Shown here piece by piece: positions 1 to 5,040 of a stretch of DNA of 7,036 nt. Every line of letters starts with the position of its first letter. The first letter of the stretch is position 1. Origin of the DNA: Bryobacterales bacterium (GTDB lineage Bacteria; Acidobacteriota; Terriglobia; Bryobacterales; Bryobacteraceae). Made by a program: the position numbers and the translations under genes. The notes beneath the pieces are model-generated. The model searched no databases. It saw only the letters and a program-made list of their open reading frames with translations, and was not told the origin of the DNA. The stretch lies in the NCBI GenBank assembly GCA_003154855.1, contig PMEV01000426.1:28869-35904 (forward strand). Direction: 5' to 3'.

Positions 1-123
1 GCCTAACCGCATTTGCGACATACGGATCGGCGGCGTTACCGCGGCCGGCCTGAGGGAGCAGGCGCCCTAGCCCGAAACGGCCACGGAACTCCGCCTCGCC
101 AGCATTCGTACCACTAGTTGGAG

Positions 124-129
124 TAGAAT
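124..129 (+). promoter_or_regulatory. Candidate -10 element upstream of the SPFH gene
   Basis: The hexamer TAGAAT matches the sigma-70 -10 consensus at five of six positions and lies 21 bases before the start codon of the first gene, which would give a short leader of about 15 bases. No convincing -35 hexamer is seen 16-18 bases upstream, so this is only a candidate for the operon promoter. The rest of 1-123 shows no recognisable site. Confidence 0.3.
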
Positions 130-140
130 TGCAGTCAGCC

Positions 141-145
141 GGAGG
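141..145 (+). promoter_or_regulatory. Ribosome binding site of the SPFH gene
   Basis: GGAGG lies five bases before the ATG at 151, an ideal Shine-Dalgarno sequence and spacing. It fixes the start of the first gene and suggests this gene is well translated. Confidence 0.8.
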
Positions 146-150
146 AACCA

Positions 151-1176
151 ATGGCGCTTCGAGACTTCCTTGCCAAGCAGTTCATTGACGTTATCCACTG
201 GACGGAGCCCGAGGAGGGCGTGCTCGCCTACCGTTACCCCATGCAGGACATGGAGATACAGAACGGGGGCCAGCTCACAGTCCGGGAGTCGCAGTTGGCC
301 GTTTTTGTAAACGAAGGTCAGGTAGCCGACGTATTCAGCCCGGGCCTCTACACCTTGGGCACCCACACGCTGCCCATTCTGACCTACCTCCGAAACTGGG
401 ACAAGGCGTTCAAGTCGCCCTTCAAGTCCGACGTGTACTTCTTCTCGACCCGCTTGCAGACCAACCAGCGTTGGGGCACGGCCATGCCCATCACCATCCG
501 GGACAGGGAGTTCGGCGCGGTTCGCCTGCGCGCCTTCGGCATTTACTCCTACCGCATCAGCGACGCCAAGATCTTCTACACTAAGGTGAGCGGTACCCGC
601 GAGATCTATCGTGTGGCCGACATCGAGGGCCAGCTCCGCAACACCATCATCGGACGCATGACCGACACCTTCGCCCAGAGCCAGGTGCCGTTCCTGGACA
701 TGGCCGCCAACCAGATCGAGCTGGGCCAGAAGATCGCCGGATTCCTGCAGCCGGTCTTCAACGACCTCGGCCTCTCGCTGGATACCTTCGTGGTGGAGAA
801 CCTCTCGCTCCCCGACGAGCTGCAGAAGATCCTCGACCAGCGCATCAGCATGACCATGGTGGGCGACATGCAGCGCTATACACAGTTCCAGGTGGCGCAA
901 TCCCTCCCCATCGCCGCGGCCAACGAAGGCGGTGGCGGAGTAGCGGGCATCGGCGTGGGCCTGGGAGCGGGCCTCACCATGGCGCAGCAGATGATGCAAT
1001 CCATGAATCAGCCGCCCGCAGCCCCGCCTCCGACTGGCGCTCCGGTCGCTCCGGTCGCCGCCCCGCCTGCCGCGGGAGGCGCACCGGCCGCCGCCGGGAG
1101 CAAGTTCTGCATGGGATGCGGCAAACCGATTCCGCGGCCCGCGAAGTTCTGCCCCGAGTGCGGCACGGCTCAGTAA
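151..1176 (+). CDS. SPFH/band-7 domain protein with C-terminal zinc ribbon (YdjI-like)
   Basis: This 341-residue protein resembles the SPFH group often annotated as 'virion core protein' and typified by Bacillus YdjI; these act as membrane-associated scaffolds and are linked to PspA-type envelope stress responses. Residues 1-250 fit the family: an N-terminal FLAKQFIDVIHW segment, the VFVNEGQV strand near 51-58, and the PGLYTLGT motif at 64-71. No clear transmembrane helix is seen, so membrane contact would be peripheral. Residues 259-275 are glycine-rich and could be mildly hydrophobic. A Pro/Ala-rich linker (about 287-316) leads to a zinc ribbon with cysteines C320, C323, C334 and C337. It is the first gene of a tight operon, with speH starting seven bases after its stop. 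No PspA homologue is in the window. The family call is firm; its role here is inferred. Confidence 0.9.
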   Translation: MALRDFLAKQFIDVIHWTEPEEGVLAYRYPMQDMEIQNGGQLTVRESQLAVFVNEGQVADVFSPGLYTLGTHTLPILTYLRNWDKAFKSPFKSDVYFFSTRLQTNQRWGTAMPITIRDREFGAVRLRAFGIYSYRISDAKIFYTKVSGTREIYRVADIEGQLRNTIIGRMTDTFAQSQVPFLDMAANQIELGQKIAGFLQPVFNDLGLSLDTFVVENLSLPDELQKILDQRISMTMVGDMQRYTQFQVAQSLPIAAANEGGGGVAGIGVGLGAGLTMAQQMMQSMNQPPAAPPPTGAPVAPVAAPPAAGGAPAAAGSKFCMGCGKPIPRPAKFCPECGTAQ

Positions 1177-1180
1177 GGAG
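1175..1180 (+). promoter_or_regulatory. Ribosome binding site of speH, overlapping the upstream stop codon
   Basis: AAGGAG uses the last two bases of the SPFH stop codon (TAA at 1174-1176) and sits three bases before the ATG at 1184. The spacing is short, but the arrangement indicates translational linkage of the two genes. Confidence 0.6.
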
Positions 1181-1183
1181 ACG

Positions 1184-1588
1184 ATGAGCGGGCGGGAATG
1201 GGTGGTGGATGCCTACGGCTGCGATGCCGCCGCGCTGGCGGACTTGGCTAAGCTGCGCGCCCTGTTCGCCCGCCTCATTGCGGAGCTTTCTCTCCGCCCC
1301 GTCGGCGAGATCGTCTGGCAGCAGTTTCCGTCCACCGGCGGCATCACCGGCCTGTGCCTGCTTGCCGAATCCCATCTGGCCTGCCATACTTTCCCTGAGT
1401 ATGGTTCTTTGTGTCTGAATCTGTTCTGCTGCAAGCCGCGGCCCGAATGGGACTTCACGGCGCACCTCGAGCGCGAGTTCGCCGCCCGTTCGGTCCGCAT
1501 ACGCCGGCTGGAGCGGCCTTACCAATCCGATGAGCACAGTCGCGAATTGCCCGAACTGCGGCGCCCCGATCCGCTTCCGCTGGTCTAG
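1184..1588 (+). CDS. speH: S-adenosylmethionine decarboxylase proenzyme, SpeH type
   Basis: This 134-residue protein is the small prokaryotic AdoMet decarboxylase, a pyruvoyl enzyme that makes decarboxylated AdoMet, the aminopropyl donor for polyamine synthesis. The processing motif LLAESHLACHTFPEYG is present. Self-cleavage would fall between E62 and S63, with S63 becoming the pyruvoyl group. H68 and C83, at the same spacing as the processing histidine and catalytic cysteine of the Thermotoga enzyme, are conserved. The chain is of normal length and should form a dimer in the cytosol. The tail after about residue 115 is charged and not obviously conserved; its last 19 codons overlap the next gene in another frame. 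A local source of aminopropyl donor fits the aminopropyltransferase-like gene at 5041. No ornithine or arginine decarboxylase is seen nearby. Confidence 0.93.
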   Translation: MSGREWVVDAYGCDAAALADLAKLRALFARLIAELSLRPVGEIVWQQFPSTGGITGLCLLAESHLACHTFPEYGSLCLNLFCCKPRPEWDFTAHLEREFAARSVRIRRLERPYQSDEHSRELPELRRPDPLPLV

Positions 1589-2159
1589 CGCCGTCCAGAC
1601 CGTCTGCGAATTCTGCCGGTCGATCCTGGTGCGCCGCGATCTCAACCTGGAGAAGGTCGGCGTGGTGGCCGACCTGCCCGAGAACAGCTCGCCCATCCAG
1701 ATCGCCAGCGAAGGAGTATTTCAGAACCGGCCGTTCGTGGTCATCGGCCGCATCCTGTACGAATACGAGCAGGGCGGCTGGAACGAATGGCACGTGGTGT
1801 TCAGCGACGGCGCGAGCGGCTGGCTCTCGGACGCTCAGTTGCAGTACGCCGTTTCCTTCCAGGTCCCCATGCAGGGCCTGCCGCCGGCCGAGAGCCTGGC
1901 CAACGGCCAGCGGTTCACCTGGAACAACGTGGAATACGAGGTCAGTTGCCTCACGCGCGCGCACTACCGCGGCGTGGAGGGCGAACTGCCTTTCGAATAC
2001 TGGGACAAGACGGAGGTTCTGTTCGCCGACCTCGGAAGCCGCGGCATGGCTTTCGGCACCCTGGATTACAGCGATCCCGCGCCGCTGCTGTTTCTCGGCG
2101 AGGCGGTCGAGTTTGACGCGCTCGGCCTCAAGAACCTGCGTCAGTTCGAGGGCTGGTAA
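1530..2159 (+). CDS. DUF4178 protein with N-terminal zinc ribbon (first of two)
   Basis: This 209-residue protein has an N-terminal zinc ribbon (C7, C10, C26, C29) followed by one DUF4178 domain over about residues 55-205, with family-like segments such as GRILYEYEQGGWNEWHVVF (73-91) and SGWLSDAQ. DUF4178 is the YjfK-type domain; its biochemical function is unknown, but it recurs beside SPFH, DUF350 and polyamine genes. No membrane helix is present, so the protein is probably cytosolic. The start is set at 1530 because the first zinc-binding pair is encoded only 18 bases later; any later start would lose it. This forces a 59-base overlap with speH. The nearest Shine-Dalgarno-like bases (GGAG at 1509-1512) are far away, so translation probably depends on ribosomes arriving from speH. 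Confidence 0.87.
   Translation: MSTVANCPNCGAPIRFRWSSAVQTVCEFCRSILVRRDLNLEKVGVVADLPENSSPIQIASEGVFQNRPFVVIGRILYEYEQGGWNEWHVVFSDGASGWLSDAQLQYAVSFQVPMQGLPPAESLANGQRFTWNNVEYEVSCLTRAHYRGVEGELPFEYWDKTEVLFADLGSRGMAFGTLDYSDPAPLLFLGEAVEFDALGLKNLRQFEGW
2148..2152 (+). promoter_or_regulatory. Ribosome binding site of the second DUF4178 gene
   Basis: GAGGG lies nine bases before the ATG at 2162, inside the end of the preceding gene. It supports the chosen start and co-translation of the two DUF4178 genes. Confidence 0.55.
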
Positions 2160-2161
2160 CC

Positions 2162-3439
2162 ATGAGCGCTCCTCACACGCCCCAAGTCAAAGCCCTCAAC
2201 TGCCCCAGTTGCGGCGCTCCGCTCACCATCCGCGGCATGGGGCATTCGCTCACCGTGGTCTGCGAGAGCTGTCTCTCGGTGCTGGACGCGAAGGACCCCA
2301 ACTTTCAGGTCCTCCAGAAGTTCGAGGCCCAGGAGCGCATCCAGCCAGAGATTCCGCTAGGCACTCGCGGCAAGTGGCACAACGCCGTCTACGAAGCGAT
2401 CGGCTTCCAGAGGCGCGGCATCACCGTCGACGGCGTTTTCTACAGTTGGGACGAGTATCTGCTGTTCAACCCCTACCAGGGTTTCCGCTATCTCACCCAA
2501 TACCAGGGCCATTGGAACGACGTGGCCGTGCTGCGCTCGCTGCCCGAGGTCTCGGTCTCTGGCGCGCGCCCCGTCGCCAGTTGGGGCGGCGAAAGATTCA
2601 GGCACTTCCAGACCGCCGAGGCCGAGACCGTCTACGTGCTCGGCGAATTCCCCTGGCAGGTGCGGGTTGGCGAGAAGGTGACGGCGATGGACTTCGTCTC
2701 GCCGCCGCGCATGCTTTCGAGCGAGACCACGCCCGCCGAGACCACCTGGTCGATGGGCGAGTACATTCCCGGCAAGCAGGTTTGGCAAGCCTTCCAGTTG
2801 CCCGGCCAGCCCCCCGGCGCGGTCGGAGTGTACGCCAATCAGCCATCGCCTTTCCACGGCAGCTCGAAGCACATCTGGCGTATGTTCCTGTTCCTGCTGG
2901 CCGCGCTCTTCGCGATGGCCATCGTTACCCAGACCCTCGCGGCGCGACGGCTGGTCTTCCAGGGCAATTACTTTTTCAATTCGAGCAACAAGGAAGAAGC
3001 TTCCTTCGTCAGCAAGCAGTTCGAGCTGACGGGACGGCCCTCCTCCGTTGAGATCTCCATTCGCACCGACCTCAACAATAACTGGGCCTACCTCAATCTC
3101 GCGCTGATTAACGCCGTGACGGGCGACTCCTACGACTTCGGCCGCGAGGTCAGCTACTACTACGGCAGCGACAGCGACGGCTCCTGGAGCGAGGGCGGGC
3201 GGAACGACAGCGCCCTCATTCCCTCGGTGCCCGCCGGCCAGTATTACCTGCGCGTCGAGCCGGAGATGGACGCCAACGCGGCTCCGGTGAATTACTCCAT
3301 CGAATTGCGCCGCGATGTCCCTGCCGTGAGCTTCTTCTGGATCGCCGCGCTATTGCTGCTCATTCCGCCCATCTTTGGCACATTCCGGTCGGCGGCTTTC
3401 GAAAGCCGGCGCTGGAGCGAGAGCGATTACGCACCCTAG
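2162..3439 (+). CDS. Membrane-anchored DUF4178 protein with zinc ribbon and a predicted extracytoplasmic domain
   Basis: This 425-residue protein starts with a zinc ribbon (C14, C17, C34, C37) that closely parallels the one in the preceding gene, then a DUF4178 region (about 60-215) containing GVFYSWDEYLLFNPYQGFRY. A membrane helix follows at about 240-260, then some 125 residues rich in beta-type and aromatic/Asp/Ser sequence (about 261-387), then a second helix at about 388-408 and a short tail with RR. By the positive-inside rule the zinc ribbon, DUF4178 domain and tail face the cytosol and the middle domain lies outside. That domain, with GQYYLRVEPE near 359-368, resembles beta-sandwich modules of the pre-peptidase type, but I cannot assign it firmly. 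It would link the cytosolic platform to the envelope. The gap from the preceding stop is two bases. Confidence 0.86.
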   Translation: MSAPHTPQVKALNCPSCGAPLTIRGMGHSLTVVCESCLSVLDAKDPNFQVLQKFEAQERIQPEIPLGTRGKWHNAVYEAIGFQRRGITVDGVFYSWDEYLLFNPYQGFRYLTQYQGHWNDVAVLRSLPEVSVSGARPVASWGGERFRHFQTAEAETVYVLGEFPWQVRVGEKVTAMDFVSPPRMLSSETTPAETTWSMGEYIPGKQVWQAFQLPGQPPGAVGVYANQPSPFHGSSKHIWRMFLFLLAALFAMAIVTQTLAARRLVFQGNYFFNSSNKEEASFVSKQFELTGRPSSVEISIRTDLNNNWAYLNLALINAVTGDSYDFGREVSYYYGSDSDGSWSEGGRNDSALIPSVPAGQYYLRVEPEMDANAAPVNYSIELRRDVPAVSFFWIAALLLLIPPIFGTFRSAAFESRRWSESDYAP

Positions 3440-3447
3440 AGCGACTG

Positions 3448-3636
3448 ATGAAACATCCCATCTATCTCGGATACGGTTTGCTGATGCTGGCGCTGACCGG
3501 CGTTTCCCAATATCGCGGCTGGAGCCTTTCCAGCGTGAACCAGGAGAAGATCCAGGACCCTAAGTCGATTCGCGATAATCCCGGCTCGTACCGCTCGCAC
3601 TACGGTTACTACTCCCGGCACGTGGGAGGGAAGTAG
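3448..3636 (+). CDS. Small membrane or secreted protein with an RDNPGSYRSHYGYYSRH tail
   Basis: This 62-residue protein begins eight bases after the second DUF4178 gene, so it is probably the last gene of the operon. Residues 5-22 form one hydrophobic segment (helix or uncleaved signal anchor) after a single lysine, which suggests the C-terminal half is outside the cytosol. That half carries a compact motif, RDNPGSYRSHYGYYSRH (42-58), rich in Tyr, Arg, His and Ser, unlike a random shadow frame. I have no assigned function for it. The ribosome binding site is poor, which fits coupled translation. Alternative view: a chance open frame. The tight spacing, the hydrophobic N-terminus and the motif argue against that. 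Confidence 0.68.
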   Translation: MKHPIYLGYGLLMLALTGVSQYRGWSLSSVNQEKIQDPKSIRDNPGSYRSHYGYYSRHVGGK

Positions 3637-4266
3637 TCAGAGGTTCGCGCGCAGCATCTGCTCGATCTGGGACTGGCCGACGACTCCCAGGATTCGCCCA
3701 ACCACGCGGCCATCCTTGAAAAGCAGCAGGGAGGGCGTGCCAGCGACGCGATAGCTCCTCACCATGGCCTCGTTCTCATCCACGTCCACTGTACCGACCG
3801 TGAGTTTGCCGTCGTACTTGCCGGCGATGGAGTCCATGGTTGGCGCGAACATCTTGCATGGCCCGCACCAGGAAGCCCAGAATTCCACCAGGACGGGGCC
3901 CTTGGCAGCGAGCACCCGGCTGTTGAAATTGGAGTCGCCGAGCGTGAGGATTCCCGCGCCCGACGGCTTGGCCGTGCCGGCGCTGGGCCGCTGCTGCGGG
4001 ACCCGGCCCCCGGGACCGATCTCAACCCACTGCGGGTGCGGATCGACCCCGTTGGCGCGATCGGTCTTCTCCAGATCGACGAGATCGGCCGAAAGGCTGC
4101 CATCCTCTCCGCTCGCGGACCGGAACAAATAGCTGCCGTCCACAATGATGGGCGGCCCGTCGCATTCTATCGTTTTGCCGTCCTTGAGAACGATCTGCCA
4201 GCCGGCGGCGTAACAAGCCGGCAGGCAGACCGCAACCAGCACCAGGAGCGCGCGCGCAATTCGCAT
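3637..4266 (-). CDS. Exported thioredoxin-fold protein with N-terminal extension
   Basis: This 209-residue protein has a signal peptide (MRIARALLVLVAVCLPACYA, 1-20), cleaved either after about residue 20-21 or, less likely, as a lipoprotein at C18 (LPAC is an imperfect lipobox). Residues 23-70 form a small domain starting WQIVLKDGKTIECDG, a pattern I associate with secreted proteins but cannot name. A low-complexity linker (about 83-105) precedes a complete thioredoxin domain with the WCGPC active site (133-137) and the cis-proline in GTPS (P178). The buried Asp of E. coli thioredoxin (D26, in VDFWA) is Glu here (E128). It probably acts in envelope disulfide reduction or exchange. It follows the toxin-antitoxin pair on the same strand by 48 bases and ends exactly next to the small-protein stop codon. 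The start has GAGG five bases upstream. Confidence 0.9.
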   Translation of the reverse strand: MRIARALLVLVAVCLPACYAAGWQIVLKDGKTIECDGPPIIVDGSYLFRSASGEDGSLSADLVDLEKTDRANGVDPHPQWVEIGPGGRVPQQRPSAGTAKPSGAGILTLGDSNFNSRVLAAKGPVLVEFWASWCGPCKMFAPTMDSIAGKYDGKLTVGTVDVDENEAMVRSYRVAGTPSLLLFKDGRVVGRILGVVGQSQIEQMLRANL

Positions 4267-4271
4267 AAGAG

Positions 4272-4275
4272 CCTC
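4272..4275 (-). promoter_or_regulatory. Ribosome binding site of the thioredoxin gene
   Basis: On the minus strand GAGG lies five bases before the ATG whose first base is 4266. Spacing is typical and supports this start. The 48-base gap to the antitoxin gene shows no obvious promoter or terminator, so the thioredoxin gene may be read from the toxin-antitoxin promoter. Confidence 0.55.
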
Positions 4276-4314
4276 GGAAGGCCATGATAGCGCACGCCGC
4301 GCATGCCCGGTTCC

Positions 4315-4593
4315 CTACACCAGTTCGATCGTTACACGGCGACCGACCATCGCAGCCGCCCTTTGCAGGCTGCCGAGCGTAATGTCGCTTTTCGGATTCA
4401 GGATTCGGTCAACCTGAGTGCGGCTCGTTTTTAGCAGTGTGGCCATCTTGTTCTTGGAGATCTTCTTCTTCTTCATGGCCTCGGCGAGCTGCCACGCGAC
4501 GACCTCTTTGACCGCCTGCGCTTGCGCCTCTTCGAAGATGCCCTCCTCCTTGAGGAAGTCGTCGATGCTGGAACCCATATGCCTCTTGCTCAT
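4315..4593 (-). CDS. XRE-type helix-turn-helix antitoxin (HigA-like)
   Basis: This 92-residue protein contains a helix-turn-helix region (about 45-67, ISKNKMATLLKTSRTQVDRI) followed by NPKSDITLGSLQRAA, the usual second half of an XRE-family domain, and ends with RRVTIELV. It would bind and neutralise the toxin encoded just upstream and repress the shared promoter. A longer open frame continues to 4806, but the extra 71 residues overlap the toxin gene and are compositionally implausible. The true start is the ATG at 4593, which overlaps the toxin stop as ATGA and has AAGGAG eight bases upstream (4602-4607). The toxin-first order is that of HigBA-type modules. Residues 10-45 are an acidic then lysine-rich helix likely to contact the toxin. 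Confidence 0.88.
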   Translation of the reverse strand: MSKRHMGSSIDDFLKEEGIFEEAQAQAVKEVVAWQLAEAMKKKKISKNKMATLLKTSRTQVDRILNPKSDITLGSLQRAAAMVGRRVTIELV

Positions 4594-4949
4594 CGCTCCA
4601 ACTCCTTCTGGCGCTTTCGCGCCGTTGCCAGATCCCCATCCGGCGTGGCCCGCGTTGTCTTGATGAACCCGTGCAACGCGACCAGGTGCTCGCGGTAGAC
4701 GCAGAGCAGCACGCGGGCCGTCCGTTTCGTCGGCAGATCCGTCCGGACTTCCCATAGCCCGCTTCCCATTGGGCGGCAGAGTGGCATTCCCACCGGCCAC
4801 CGCCATTGCGCCCGCAACAGGTCCTTCCCTATCGTCTGGCGCTCCGCTTCATCCAGCCCTTTTAGCCACTCCCTCACCGGCTCACCACCCGCCGGCGTGC
4901 GGAAGAAAACCAGCGGGGCCTTCCGCGGTTGTGGGTCGTCCGGCGTCAT
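4590..4949 (-). CDS. HigB/RelE-like toxin of the Gp49 family
   Basis: This 119-residue protein fits the phage Gp49-like/HigB toxin family, RelE-fold ribonucleases that usually cleave mRNA on the ribosome. Family features are visible: PVREWLKGL near residues 24-32, the core RPMGSGLWEVRTDLP (59-73), a hydrophobic strand ARVLLCVY (78-85), and HGFIKTTRATP (93-103), followed by a basic ARKRQ helix. The start is placed at the ATG (first base 4949). A TTG at 4967 would add six residues but sits inside a likely -10 element and palindrome. Its stop overlaps the antitoxin start by four bases. The module is oriented opposite to the flanking polyamine-type genes, as expected for an independent, often mobile, cassette. 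It could instead be a housekeeping remnant, but the domain looks intact. Confidence 0.87.
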   Translation of the reverse strand: MTPDDPQPRKAPLVFFRTPAGGEPVREWLKGLDEAERQTIGKDLLRAQWRWPVGMPLCRPMGSGLWEVRTDLPTKRTARVLLCVYREHLVALHGFIKTTRATPDGDLATARKRQKELER

Positions 4950-4961
4950 GCACCTTATCCA

Positions 4962-4972
4962 GTACAATGTAC
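4962..4972. promoter_or_regulatory. Perfect 11-base palindrome, candidate toxin-antitoxin operator
   Basis: GTACAATGTAC is a perfect inverted repeat with a one-base centre, 12 bases upstream of the toxin ATG. It overlaps the candidate -10 element of the toxin promoter. Antitoxins with XRE domains commonly autoregulate through such palindromes. Binding by the neighbouring antitoxin is inferred. Confidence 0.5.
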
Positions 4973-4994
4973 CAGAAAAGGTTCATATCCGCAA
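4966..4994 (-). promoter_or_regulatory. Candidate promoter of the toxin-antitoxin operon
   Basis: On the minus strand TTGCGG (weak -35, three of six matches) is followed after exactly 17 bases by TACATT (-10, four of six matches), which lies within the 11-base palindrome. Transcription would begin just before the toxin ATG. Spacing is ideal but both hexamers are imperfect. Confidence 0.35.
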
Positions 4995-5012
4995 GCGAAT
5001 CCGGCGTGTATC

Positions 5013-5022
5013 GGGACGTCCC
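5013..5022. promoter_or_regulatory. Ten-base palindrome in the divergent intergenic region
   Basis: GGGACGTCCC is a perfect inverted repeat in the 91-base stretch between the divergent toxin and aminopropyltransferase genes. It could be an operator for the + strand gene starting at 5041, whose promoter I could not identify, or a chance GC-rich palindrome. Confidence 0.2.
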
Positions 5023-5040
5023 ACGGCCCCGGCTCCGTAG

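Noticed and set aside
1..70. Possible 3' end of an upstream gene (two short open frames ending at TGA 51-53 or TAG 68-70)
   Set aside because: Only 16-22 residues are available in either frame, with no motif to choose between them or to show coding.
67..999. Long minus-strand open frame opposite the SPFH gene
   Set aside because: It is a shadow of a clear family member on the + strand. Its His/Val/Glu/Leu-rich composition is typical of antisense frames in high-GC genes.
1039..1056. Tandem nine-base repeat GCTCCGGTC x2
   Set aside because: It encodes part of the Ala/Pro/Val linker of the SPFH protein and is ordinary low-complexity coding DNA.
2113..3051. Plus-strand open frame overlapping the second DUF4178 gene in another frame
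   Set aside because: Arg/Ala/Pro-rich composition and no motifs; the competing frame has the zinc ribbon, DUF4178 features and membrane helices.
3612..3628. CTCCC/GGGAG hairpin just past the thioredoxin stop as its terminator
   Set aside because: A five-pair stem without a following T-run on the minus strand, inside the coding end of the small protein; too weak to call.
3667..3690. Inverted repeat CTGGGA/TCCCAG as a terminator for the small-protein operon
   Set aside because: Only six pairs with a 12-base loop, no T-run, and it lies inside the thioredoxin coding sequence.
4594..4806. N-terminal extension of the antitoxin open frame
   Set aside because: It lies wholly inside the toxin gene, is low in plausibility, and the ATG at 4593 has a good ribosome binding site and the ATGA overlap.
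4977..5002. tRNA T-arm-like string (GGTTCATATCC) upstream of the aminopropyltransferase gene
   Set aside because: The flanking bases do not pair into a T-stem and no acceptor, D or anticodon arms can be built.
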